Source: Bacteroidales bacterium
GTDB lineage: Bacteria > Bacteroidota > Bacteroidia > Bacteroidales > Tenuifilaceae
DNA: 23,212 nucleotides
NCBI GenBank assembly: GCA_003531155.1
Contig: DQHR01000004.1
Coordinates: 1-23,212 of the forward strand
Direction of reading: 5' to 3'
Shown here: in pieces, positions 7,785 through 14,989 of the stretch
Position numbering within the stretch: position 1 is the first letter of the stretch
How the letters are laid out: every line of letters starts with the position of its first letter
Notes under the pieces: generated by a model
The model's input: only the letters and a program-made list of their open reading frames with translations
What the model was told of the DNA's origin: nothing
Databases searched by the model: none
Made by a program: the position numbers and the translations under genes

Positions 7785-8774
7785 TTAAAGAAATTGATTT
7801 AAAGCTGCTTCTTCAATTTCAAAATTCAAACTTGATTCAAAAGATTTTATTCTCTCTATCTGCTTTAAAGTATTGTTTACAAATGCTTTATATTCTTTAG
7901 TATTTGGATTAAATGGCCTGTGATTAACTGCGGTTATTACCTTCTCGATATCGTTAATCAACTTTTGTGAGTCCACATCTATTATTGCTCCTTTAAACTT
8001 TTCCCAAATGTAGTCAATAGCCACTTTCGATGGATGCAACATATCATCAGCATAATAACGATAATCGCGTAAATCATCCATTAAAATTTCGAATGCAGGA
8101 AAGTAAAATGTATTATTAGGGTACGCTGCAATTAATTCGTGAACGGCAACGTTCAAAATTGATTTGCTATGCTGATTACCAACTGCGCCATCTTTCCAAT
8201 GCCGAACAGGGCTGATAGTGAATACAATCTTAAAATCAGGATTATGCTTAAGCAATTTATCAATCAAAGTTGACCACTCTTTTACAATATCATCAACTTT
8301 TAGCAATCTATTTTCAAATTCTCTTGCAGGAATTTTATGACAATTTGCAACCGGTTCAGCACTTTGCTTAAGGAAATAAGTTCGAGCTGTTCCAAAAGTG
8401 ATTAACATGCATTTTGTTCGCTTAATAAAATCCGAGGCTTTGGCCTGTTCTGCGTTTATTAGTTCTAAGCACTTCTCTTTATCTGGCGATGAAAAACTTG
8501 TATGATGTAGATAGCTATACCATAGGTCATTCCTGAAATTCAATTCCGACTCTTCAAATGGTTTAGATGATAAAATCCTTTCTATTACAAGTTTTACCGA
8601 TATTGGGTTGTAAACCACTCCAAAAGGGTTAACTATAATTGGCATTTTCCTTTCATACATTATCGAACCTATATTCTCGGTAAAGCATGAGCCGCAAAAA
8701 AGCATAGGAGTGTTATATCCCAACAAAAACGGGAATGGTTGAACATCAACAACTGTCCTAAATTCTAATGCCAT
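7785..8774 (-). CDS. GSCFA domain protein, SGNH-hydrolase-like
   Basis: The N-terminal motif FCGSCFTENIG (27-36) is the signature that names the GSCFA family. Further blocks are LITFGTARTY (125-134), TISPVRHW (187-194) and DDMLHPS (243-249). These resemble the blocks of SGNH/GDSL hydrolases: Ser29 as nucleophile, GTA in place of the Gly/Asn blocks, and the Asp-x-x-His pair near Asp244-His247. An esterase or acyl-transfer role is therefore plausible, but no substrate is established for the family. There is no signal peptide, so it is probably cytoplasmic. At 329 residues it is full length. It starts 21 bases after the alpha/beta hydrolase gene, so the two are probably cotranscribed. Confidence 0.88.
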   Translation of the reverse strand: MALEFRTVVDVQPFPFLLGYNTPMLFCGSCFTENIGSIMYERKMPIIVNPFGVVYNPISVKLVIERILSSKPFEESELNFRNDLWYSYLHHTSFSSPDKEKCLELINAEQAKASDFIKRTKCMLITFGTARTYFLKQSAEPVANCHKIPAREFENRLLKVDDIVKEWSTLIDKLLKHNPDFKIVFTISPVRHWKDGAVGNQHSKSILNVAVHELIAAYPNNTFYFPAFEILMDDLRDYRYYADDMLHPSKVAIDYIWEKFKGAIIDVDSQKLINDIEKVITAVNHRPFNPNTKEYKAFVNNTLKQIERIKSFESSLNFEIEEAALNQFL

Positions 8775-8795
8775 GTGTGAAATTTTTGAATCACG

Positions 8796-9632
8796 CTATT
8801 TACTCAGAATTGTTGATTCTATCCACTTAACCATTGCCTCAAATACTAAGCCTCGAACGGTTTCATTGTGTAACTCGTGGTACATGTTTGGCCAAGGAAT
8901 AAAGGTGCAGCCATCAATCTTCCCAGCTATCTCCTTTGATGCCTCAAAAGATGTAATTGGATCGGCTTCGCCATGCATCAATAGTATAGGTGTTTTAATT
9001 CGCTTTGCATACTTCATAGCATACTCACCTGCACGACGAATGGAAACGTAAAGCCTTGGGGTTATTTTACCATGATTTAACTTATCGTTCTTGTACTTTT
9101 GAACCTCCTCTTCGATATGAGAAATTTCAGAGGGAGATACATTTGATTTAAATGGCACAAAATGGGTAATATAGTTTAGAAGTGTTACTGAAAATTCTAG
9201 AACCGGTGATACTTGCTTTGTGAGTTTAAGCCAAGGCGAGGTAACTATAAGGGCTTCAACCGAGCAGCACCTACGTATTGCATGATTTAAAGCAATATTC
9301 CCACCCATACTATGGCCATAAAGAATAATTGGAACATTTGGAATATACTCTTTTGCCTTGTTTACAGCTAAATCAATTTCGAGCAAAAGCTGTTCAAAGT
9401 GATGAATATGCCCGCGTTGACCATCCGAAAGTCCATGTCCTATATGATCCCATGTAACAAAAGCATACCCTTGTTCCACAAATTTTTCGGCCCAAATAAG
9501 ATATCTTTTAGAGTGCTCACCATGCCCATGAACCAATACAATAACAGCTTTTGGAGTCGTTTCGGGTGAGATATACCAAGCAAATAGCTTATGATGACGT
9601 GGAGTTACCCAAAGGCGTTCAACAGGTGCCAT
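8796..9632 (-). CDS. Alpha/beta hydrolase, monoacylglycerol-lipase/lysophospholipase-like (Hydrolase_4)
   Basis: A 278-residue cytoplasmic alpha/beta hydrolase. The oxyanion motif VHGHGEHSKRY (35-44 region), DHIGHGLSDG (62-71), nucleophile elbow GHSMGG with Ser108, acid in MHGEADPIT (Asp224) and YHELHNE with His252 all match the monoacylglycerol lipase pattern and give a complete triad. These enzymes release fatty acid from monoacylglycerols or lysophospholipids; the exact substrate here cannot be fixed. It has no signal peptide. The start ATG at 9632 places the HG motif at the usual distance. It lies 113 bases after queG, so it may have its own promoter, and it leads into the GSCFA gene. Confidence 0.9.
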   Translation of the reverse strand: MAPVERLWVTPRHHKLFAWYISPETTPKAVIVLVHGHGEHSKRYLIWAEKFVEQGYAFVTWDHIGHGLSDGQRGHIHHFEQLLLEIDLAVNKAKEYIPNVPIILYGHSMGGNIALNHAIRRCCSVEALIVTSPWLKLTKQVSPVLEFSVTLLNYITHFVPFKSNVSPSEISHIEEEVQKYKNDKLNHGKITPRLYVSIRRAGEYAMKYAKRIKTPILLMHGEADPITSFEASKEIAGKIDGCTFIPWPNMYHELHNETVRGLVFEAMVKWIESTILSK

Positions 9633-9740
9633 AGTATTCGAAATTTACTGCCAATATAGTAAAATAAGAAATACTGCATGTTGAATATTAATAGATTATT
9701 AACTAGATAATTATATGAAATTTTTGGATTCTGCTCGAAA

Positions 9741-9760
9741 ATCGCTCAACAATTAGCGAT
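9741..9760 (-). terminator. Weak hairpin at the 3' end of queG
   Basis: ATCGCT (9741-9746) pairs with AGCGAT (9755-9760) over 8 bases and overlaps the queG stop codon. On the minus strand it is followed by TTTTCGAGC, a poor T-tract, so termination would be partial at best. Confidence 0.25.
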
Positions 9761-10711
9761 ATTTGACTTGAATTTCTTAAAACCAACGCGTAAAATAGGG
9801 CTTGACTTAAAAACTTTTTTAAACTCAACCTCGGATATTTCCGATAAATTTTTGCCACTTAAGTTAATGATTTCAAGGTCAGGCTGAATTTCTTTACTAG
9901 TTGAAAGGGGAATTTTACCATTCCAAGGGCAAACCTCTTGGCAGATATCGCAACCATAACCCCATCCGTTCAAGGATTTTTTTTCTTCAATCGATAAAGG
10001 TGATTCTTTCTCGATTGTCAAATATGAAATGCATTTATTGGCGTCAATCACTCTTGGAGATACTATGGCTTTATTCGGACAGGCATCAATACAACGAGTA
10101 CAGGTACCACATCTGTCCTCAATTCTCTCAGTTATTGGGTCAAGATCAAGATCAACAATAAGTTCACCTATAAAAATAAACGTCCCATACTTAGGGTTGA
10201 TTAAAAGCGAATTTTTCCCAATCCATCCCAATCCGGCCTTCGCTGCCCATGTCTTTTCAAGAACTGGAGCCGAATCAACAAATGCTCTTCCCTCAACCTT
10301 ACCGAACTCTATACGAATAAGTTCAAGTAGTTGATGAAGTTTATCCTTTAAAACCTTATGATAATCGGGGCATAGAGCATACCTAGAAATCCTTGGTAAT
10401 CTTGCTGTAATATCTGGATTTCCTGGGTAATAACTGAGAATAACCGAAATAACTGATTTTGCATTTGGAACAAGTTCCCTCGGGTCAAAACGCTTATCGA
10501 TATTGCGCTCGAGGAAAGACATTTCACCGTTATATTTTTCCGACATCCAACTTTTAAAATGCTTTTCTTGGTCAGATAAATGTTCTACTTTACCTATGCC
10601 ACAAGCATCAAATCCTACTTGAAGGGCAAGTGATTTGATAGTTAATAGTTGACGGTTGACAGTTTCGTGTCGGGAGAATTCATCACTTTTATCAAATTGT
10701 TTTTCTGTCAT
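9746..10711 (-). CDS. queG: Epoxyqueuosine reductase
   Basis: QueG reduces epoxyqueuosine to queuosine in the wobble position of GUN-anticodon tRNAs, using cobalamin and two [4Fe-4S] clusters. Diagnostic blocks: GFDACGIG (33-40), SYYPG, ISRYALCPDYHKVLKDKL (108-125), FVDSAPVLEKTWAAKAGLGW with the presumed proton donor Asp146, and WIGKNSLL. Cluster cysteines are Cys201, Cys204, Cys207 and Cys211 (CGTCTRCIDACP), plus Cys227 and Cys254, Cys257, Cys261 (CDICQEVCPW). At 321 residues it is the short form without the C-terminal HEAT-repeat part seen in some relatives. The only available start, ATG 10711, gives about 22 residues before normal homology begins, and part of that extension is encoded by heptamer repeats. 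It is the last gene of the suf operon, 23 bases after the DUF59 gene. Confidence 0.95.
   Translation of the reverse strand: MTEKQFDKSDEFSRHETVNRQLLTIKSLALQVGFDACGIGKVEHLSDQEKHFKSWMSEKYNGEMSFLERNIDKRFDPRELVPNAKSVISVILSYYPGNPDITARLPRISRYALCPDYHKVLKDKLHQLLELIRIEFGKVEGRAFVDSAPVLEKTWAAKAGLGWIGKNSLLINPKYGTFIFIGELIVDLDLDPITERIEDRCGTCTRCIDACPNKAIVSPRVIDANKCISYLTIEKESPLSIEEKKSLNGWGYGCDICQEVCPWNGKIPLSTSKEIQPDLEIINLSGKNLSEISEVEFKKVFKSSPILRVGFKKFKSNIANC
10634..10668 (-). repeat. Degenerate heptamer tandem array inside the 5' end of queG
   Basis: Read on the minus strand, the units are ACGAAAC, TGTCAAC, CGTCAAC, TATTAAC and TATCAAA: five consecutive 7-mers, four ending in AAC. They are translated as part of the QueG N-terminal extension (ETVNRQLLTIK). 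The same consensus occurs in two other arrays in this operon, on the opposite strand. Confidence 0.65.
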
Positions 10712-10740
10712 CTGTCAACTTAATACTGTCAACTCTACAA
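10706..10740 (+). repeat. Degenerate heptamer tandem array between queG and the DUF59 gene
   Basis: Units on the plus strand are TGTCATC, TGTCAAC, TTAATAC, TGTCAAC and TCTACAA. The array fills the 23-base gap and runs into the start codon region of queG and the stop region of the DUF59 gene. Its orientation is opposite to the array inside queG 38 bases away; ACTGTCAAC (10725-10733) can pair with GTTGACAGT (10655-10663). Confidence 0.65.
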
Positions 10741-11058
10741 GAATCCGAGCTGAAGCATTGCTTCCTCGCTCATACGCTCCTTTTCCCAAGGAGGATCGAA
10801 AGTTAAATTGATAATCGCATCGGTTACGCCTTCAACTTTACCCACTTTATCGTGAACCTCTTCGAGCATTTCATCTGCCATTGGGCAGTTTGGCGCAGTT
10901 AAAGTCATAGTAACCTTAACTTTTCTATCATCGTCAACATCTATCTCATAGATAAGACCTAAATCGTAAATGTTAACGGGTATTTCGGGGTCGAAAACGT
11001 TCTTTAGAACTTTTACAATATCGGCCTCTATCGCGAGTATATCTCTTTTTGTTTCCAT
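10735..11058 (-). CDS. DUF59/MIP18-family iron-sulfur assembly protein (SufT-like)
   Basis: A 107-residue protein made of one MIP18/DUF59 domain: DPEIPVNIYDLGLIYEI, the hallmark TAPNCPMAD with the conserved Cys, then VTDAIINLTFDPPW and the terminal segment MSEEAMLQLGFL. Members in suf operons help mature or deliver Fe-S clusters. It is shorter than the classical SufT of Firmicutes and resembles the stand-alone form commonly found at the end of Bacteroidota suf operons. ATG at 11058 is chosen because it leaves 4 bases after sufE; a start at 11097 would overlap sufE by 35 bases and add an unconserved leader. Confidence 0.88.
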   Translation of the reverse strand: METKRDILAIEADIVKVLKNVFDPEIPVNIYDLGLIYEIDVDDDRKVKVTMTLTAPNCPMADEMLEEVHDKVGKVEGVTDAIINLTFDPPWEKERMSEEAMLQLGFL

Positions 11059-11062
11059 AATC

Positions 11063-11488
11063 TTAACTATTAAGCTTCGTTTGATAAGCCAATGCAAACA
11101 TCCTCATCTGCTTAACCATTGCCACAAGGCCATTTGAGCGGGTTGGCGAAAGATTCTCCTTTAGCCCAATTTTATCAATAAAGTACAAATCAACATCTAA
11201 AATCTCCTTCGGAGTACGCTGATTAAGCACCTGTATCAGCAAAGCAACAATACCTTTTGTAATAATCGCATCACTATCGGCTGTAAAGTATATTTTACCA
11301 TCCTTAAGCTCAGCATCAAGCCATACCTTGCTCTGACAGCCTTTAATCAAATACGATTCGGTGCGTTTTTTTTCATCGATTGGAGGTAAATCTTTACCAA
11401 GCTCTATTAACTGCTGATAGCGATCCATCCAATCGTCGAACATGCTAAAATCTTCAACTATTCTATCTTGTACTTCGTTAAGTGTCAT
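11063..11488 (-). CDS. sufE: Cysteine desulfuration protein SufE
   Basis: SufE accepts persulfide sulfur from SufS and passes it to the SufBCD scaffold. The protein is 141 residues, the normal size. The acceptor cysteine is Cys51 in YLIKGCQSKVWL, the same position as in E. coli SufE. Other family features are the N-terminal helix with DWMDRYQQLIELG, DSDAIITKGIVALLI (74-88) and LSPTRSNGLVAMVKQMR near the end. It follows sufS by 39 bases and precedes the DUF59 gene by 4 bases, so translational coupling with the latter is likely. Confidence 0.95.
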   Translation of the reverse strand: MTLNEVQDRIVEDFSMFDDWMDRYQQLIELGKDLPPIDEKKRTESYLIKGCQSKVWLDAELKDGKIYFTADSDAIITKGIVALLIQVLNQRTPKEILDVDLYFIDKIGLKENLSPTRSNGLVAMVKQMRMFALAYQTKLNS

Positions 11489-11527
11489 TTCTATCTATTT
11501 TTGACCTTTGAATTTTTTCTTAATAAA

Positions 11528-12748
11528 CTATCCAAACATCTCTTTAACCTTCTTAACTCCCTCAACCAGCCTATCAATCTCCTCAAATGTATTGTAGAAT
11601 GCAAATGATGCTCGAACAGTGCCATCGATACCATAATGAGCCATAATAGGCTGAGTACAATGGTTGCCTGTACGAACGGCAATGCCCATTTTGTCGAGAA
11701 TCATGCCTGTATCGTATGGGTGAATATTTTCGATTAAAAACGAGATGATAGCTGCTTTATGTTTAGCATTTCCAATAATTCTAACACCTTCTATTGCCTT
11801 TAGCTTTGAGGTAGCATAGTTTAAAAGCTCAGTTTCATAATCAGTTGCTGCCTCAACACCAATTGATTTGTAATATTCCAGAGCGGTTGCAAGGCCTGCT
11901 GCGCCAATAAAATTTGCAGTCCCAGCCTCGAATTTAAATGGCAACTCGTTATAGGTGGTTTTCTCGAACGATACCGTTGCAATCATATCGCCCCCACCCT
12001 GCCAAGGATACATCTCGTTAAGTAGGTTCTCTTTCCCATACAAAACACCGATACCAGTTGATCCGTAAACTTTATGCCCTGCTATGGCATAAAAATCAAC
12101 ATCCAAATCCTGAACATCAATAACTCCATGCTTTACACCTTGAGCCCCATCTATCAATACTGGAACGTTGTGTTGATGCGCTTTTGCAATTATCTCCTTA
12201 ATTGGATTTACTGTTCCTAAAGTATTTGATACATGTGTAACCGCAAGAATCCTTGTCTTTGGGGTTATTAGTTCATCTAACTTTGATAGAATCAGCTCTC
12301 CATTATTATCGAATGGAAGCACTTTTAGAATTGCTTTCTTCCGCTCGCAAAGCATCTGCCAAGGCACAATATTGGAGTGGTGCTCCATCTCCGAAACTAT
12401 CACCTCATCGCCCTCATGAACAAAGGTTTCACCAAACGAGAAAGCAACGAGGTTTATGGATGCAGTTGCACCTGATGTGAAAATTATCTCGCTACTCTTT
12501 TTTGCGTTGATAAAACTGCGAACCGTTTCGCGAGCCTCCTCATAAGCTTTGGTCGATTCCTCGCTCAACTTATGCACTCCTCGATGGATATTGGCATTGA
12601 TACTATTATGGAAATGGTTAATAGTATCTAAAACCACCTGAGGTTTTTGAGTTGTAGCCCCATTATCGAAGTACGCCAAGGGTTTGCCATAAATCGATTG
12701 GTTTAGAATTGGGAAATCTTGTCGTATCTTACTTATATCTAATGACAT
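11528..12748 (-). CDS. sufS: Cysteine desulfurase SufS (group II, PLP-dependent)
   Basis: SufS removes sulfur from L-cysteine, forming an enzyme persulfide that is passed to SufE. It has 406 residues. The PLP-binding lysine is Lys226 in AGHKVYGSTGIG and the catalytic cysteine is Cys364 in RTGNHCTQP, both at the E. coli SufS positions. Other motifs: YFDNGATTQKP (27-37), NIHRGVHKLS, TSGATASINLVA, SEMEHHSNIVPWQ (119-131), THVSNTLGTVNP and DGAQGVKHG (200-208). The short active-site loop marks it as the SufS rather than IscS type. It lies between sufD and sufE. Confidence 0.97.
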   Translation of the reverse strand: MSLDISKIRQDFPILNQSIYGKPLAYFDNGATTQKPQVVLDTINHFHNSINANIHRGVHKLSEESTKAYEEARETVRSFINAKKSSEIIFTSGATASINLVAFSFGETFVHEGDEVIVSEMEHHSNIVPWQMLCERKKAILKVLPFDNNGELILSKLDELITPKTRILAVTHVSNTLGTVNPIKEIIAKAHQHNVPVLIDGAQGVKHGVIDVQDLDVDFYAIAGHKVYGSTGIGVLYGKENLLNEMYPWQGGGDMIATVSFEKTTYNELPFKFEAGTANFIGAAGLATALEYYKSIGVEAATDYETELLNYATSKLKAIEGVRIIGNAKHKAAIISFLIENIHPYDTGMILDKMGIAVRTGNHCTQPIMAHYGIDGTVRASFAFYNTFEEIDRLVEGVKKVKEMFG

Positions 12749-12767
12749 AATTTTCTTATTAAGAAAC

Positions 12768-12795
12768 TGTTAACTCAAAACTGTCAACAGTGAAC
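12768..12795 (+). repeat. Degenerate heptamer tandem array between sufS and sufD
   Basis: Four consecutive units on the plus strand, TGTTAAC, TCAAAAC, TGTCAAC and AGTGAAC, all end in AAC. They occupy most of the 51-base gap between the sufD stop and the sufS start. Within it, ACTGT and ACAGT (12780-12791) can form a very small hairpin. The unit is the same as in the two arrays beside queG. Confidence 0.65.
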
Positions 12796-12799
12796 TAAT

Positions 12800-14164
12800 C
12801 TAGCAGCAATGCATTGGACAGTTATGACATCTCGAAAGTTCTCCGCGTAAGCGTTTATCAACAAGCTCATCAATTCTAACTCGAAGCGGTTCAATACTGA
12901 TCTTCTTAACAACATCGTGGGCAAAGCCTATCATCAGTAATAGTTTTGCTTCCTTTTCGCCAATGCCCCGTGCTTGCATATAGAATTTTGCCTCCATATC
13001 GAGTTGACCAACTGTTGCACCGTGGCTACACTTTACATCATCTGCATAAATCTCGAGCTGAGGCTTGGTATTCATCTTAGCATCGGCAGTAAGTAGAAGG
13101 TTATTATTCGATTGAAAAGCCTGTGTTTGTTGAGCATCTCTACGAACAAGAATGCGTCCATTAAAAGCACCAGTTGCTTGATCGTCCATTATACCCTTAA
13201 AGAGCTCGTTGCTTGTGCAGTTTGGCTTTGCATGATCGATAAACGAGTAGTTATCGATATGCTGTGTCCTATCAGTTAAATGTAATCCATAAGAATTGTT
13301 CTCACAACCAACATCATCGAGTAAAACGTTAAGGTTGTTGCGAATAAAACCGCCATGCAATGAAATGGTGTTTGTTGTAACCTTCGAATCCCTTTGCTGA
13401 TGGACATAAGTATGTGATAATTGAGCAGAGTCGTTATGCTCGTTCTGCATTTTAATCAACTCAAGATTTGAGTTAGGTTTTGCAACCACCTCTGTTACCA
13501 CATTCGATAAAAACTTTTGAACTGATAAAGTATGATCGCAAATCACAATGCTCGCTTTACTCGACTCCTCCATCACAACCAAATTGCGATACTGAACAAA
13601 AAGGTTCTCATCTGACATCATAAGGTTGATAATCTGAATTGGGCGATCCATCTCAACCCCCTTGGGAATGTAGATAAACACACCATCCTGAATAAATGCT
13701 GTATTTAGCGCAACTAACCCTTCGCTTGTATTATCGGCTATGGTATTATAGTGCTTCGAAACAATTTCGGGATATTTAACCGATGCCTCAGCCAGACTTC
13801 CATAGATCACTCCATTATCTAATTTCTTAAGTTTATCACCCTTTGGTAGATAAAATCCGTTAAGAACAAGCGCTAAATCAGTTCCGATTTCAGGAATATC
13901 ACAACGAAAAATATCATCTATTTTAAAAGTTATATCCTTGGGGGTGAAATACTTCTCCAAATCCTGAGTAAAAAGAGGTTCGATTTTAGAGTACTTATAC
14001 TTTTCACTCTTTGCTTCTGGTAATCCAAGTAGATTGAAATTCTCAATAGCGGCTTGGCGCCCTCTATTTAAGATTGCAGACGATCTATCGGTAATAAGAT
14101 CAAGGTTGCTTAGGTAGAGATCTACCAATTCCTCCTTGACCGATATTGTTGTTGTCTTACTCAT
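12800..14164 (-). CDS. sufD: Fe-S cluster assembly scaffold protein SufD, with C-terminal four-cysteine tail
   Basis: SufD pairs with SufB on a SufC dimer to form the SufBC2D scaffold on which clusters are built. The sequence shows the right-handed beta-helix core (FIYIPKGVEMDRPIQI, HGGFIRNNLNVLL, DHAKPNCTSNELFKGI, GAFNGRILVRRDAQQTQAFQ) and the conserved DDVKCSHGATVGQLD. His381 in that motif aligns with E. coli His360, implicated in cluster assembly at the SufB-SufD interface. FYMQARGIGEKEAK follows, as expected. At 454 residues it is somewhat long. The last residues, RCHNCPMHCC, add Cys446, Cys449, Cys453 and Cys454 beyond where E. coli SufD ends; E. coli has no such tail. The gene lies 39 bases after sufC. 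Confidence 0.95.
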   Translation of the reverse strand: MSKTTTISVKEELVDLYLSNLDLITDRSSAILNRGRQAAIENFNLLGLPEAKSEKYKYSKIEPLFTQDLEKYFTPKDITFKIDDIFRCDIPEIGTDLALVLNGFYLPKGDKLKKLDNGVIYGSLAEASVKYPEIVSKHYNTIADNTSEGLVALNTAFIQDGVFIYIPKGVEMDRPIQIINLMMSDENLFVQYRNLVVMEESSKASIVICDHTLSVQKFLSNVVTEVVAKPNSNLELIKMQNEHNDSAQLSHTYVHQQRDSKVTTNTISLHGGFIRNNLNVLLDDVGCENNSYGLHLTDRTQHIDNYSFIDHAKPNCTSNELFKGIMDDQATGAFNGRILVRRDAQQTQAFQSNNNLLLTADAKMNTKPQLEIYADDVKCSHGATVGQLDMEAKFYMQARGIGEKEAKLLLMIGFAHDVVKKISIEPLRVRIDELVDKRLRGELSRCHNCPMHCC

Positions 14165-14203
14165 ATCAATTCGTTTTAATGTTAAATAGACAAATGAAGA
14201 TGC

Positions 14204-14950
14204 CTATTCTCCATTTTTAATCCAATCGTAACCTTTCTCTTCCAATTCAAGAGCAAGCTCTTTACCTGCGCTCTTCACAATACGTCCGTTATATAAGATA
14301 TGTACATGATCTGGAACGATATAATCGAGTAAACGTTGATAGTGTGTTATCACTATTGATGCGTTGTTAGCGGTCTTTAACTTATTAACCCCATTAGCAA
14401 CAATACGAAGCGCATCTATATCTAAACCAGAGTCAGTTTCATCAAGAATTGAGAGTTTCGGATCTAGCATCGCCATTTGAAATATCTCATTCTTCTTCTT
14501 TTCTCCGCCAGAAAAACCTTCGTTAACTGAACGGTTGGTGAGAGCTGAATCGATTTCAACTAACTCCTTTTTCTCGCGCATCATCTTTAGAAAATCTGCT
14601 GGTGATAACTGCTCCAGACCTCTGTGCTTACGTTGTTCGTTTACAGCAGCCTTCATGAAGTTAACCATGCTTACGCCAGGTATTTCAATAGGATACTGGA
14701 AACCAAGAAATAACCCTTCGCGAGAGCGATCCTCAGGAGACAGTTCAAGTAAATTTTTATCATTAAATGTAACCTCACCATGCGTTACCTCAAAAATTTC
14801 TCTACCAGCAAGTACCGCAGCCAAAGTGCTCTTACCAGAACCATTCGGTCCCATTATAGCGTGTACCTCGCCAGCTTTAATTTCTAGGTTAATACCTCTT
14901 AATATCTCTTTGCCTTTAATATTGGCATGTAAATCTTTTATTTTGAGCAT
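14204..14950 (-). CDS. sufC: Fe-S cluster assembly ATPase SufC
   Basis: SufC is the ABC-type ATPase that drives conformational change in the SufBC2D complex. At 248 residues it has the normal size. Motifs in order: Walker A GPNGSGKST with Lys40, Q-loop GFQYPIEIPG (83-92), ABC signature FSGGEKKKNE (146-155), Walker B LSILDETDSGLD with Glu171, and the switch His203 in ITHYQRLLDYI. SGGEKKKNE rather than a transporter-type signature is characteristic of SufC. There is no membrane segment. The gaps to sufB and to sufD are both 39 bases, consistent with one transcript. Confidence 0.98.
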   Translation of the reverse strand: MLKIKDLHANIKGKEILRGINLEIKAGEVHAIMGPNGSGKSTLAAVLAGREIFEVTHGEVTFNDKNLLELSPEDRSREGLFLGFQYPIEIPGVSMVNFMKAAVNEQRKHRGLEQLSPADFLKMMREKKELVEIDSALTNRSVNEGFSGGEKKKNEIFQMAMLDPKLSILDETDSGLDIDALRIVANGVNKLKTANNASIVITHYQRLLDYIVPDHVHILYNGRIVKSAGKELALELEEKGYDWIKNGE

Positions 14951-14989
14951 TTTATCGTGAATTATCTTTTAAATCTAGATTTCAATTAT

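Noticed and set aside
8773..9051. Plus-strand open frame of 92 codons opposite the alpha/beta hydrolase
   Set aside because: It lies wholly against a well-supported minus-strand gene with intact catalytic motifs and has no recognisable domain.
10634..10740. CRISPR array or IS terminal inverted repeats
   Set aside because: The units are 7 bases and degenerate with no spacers, and no transposase or target-site duplication is seen.
11059..11097. Longer start for the DUF59 protein at 11097
   Set aside because: It would overlap sufE by 35 bases and add an unconserved leader; ATG 11058 gives normal spacing.
14535..14960. Plus-strand open frame of 141 codons opposite sufC
   Set aside because: It is antisense to SufC, whose Walker and signature motifs are intact; composition is that of a shadow frame.
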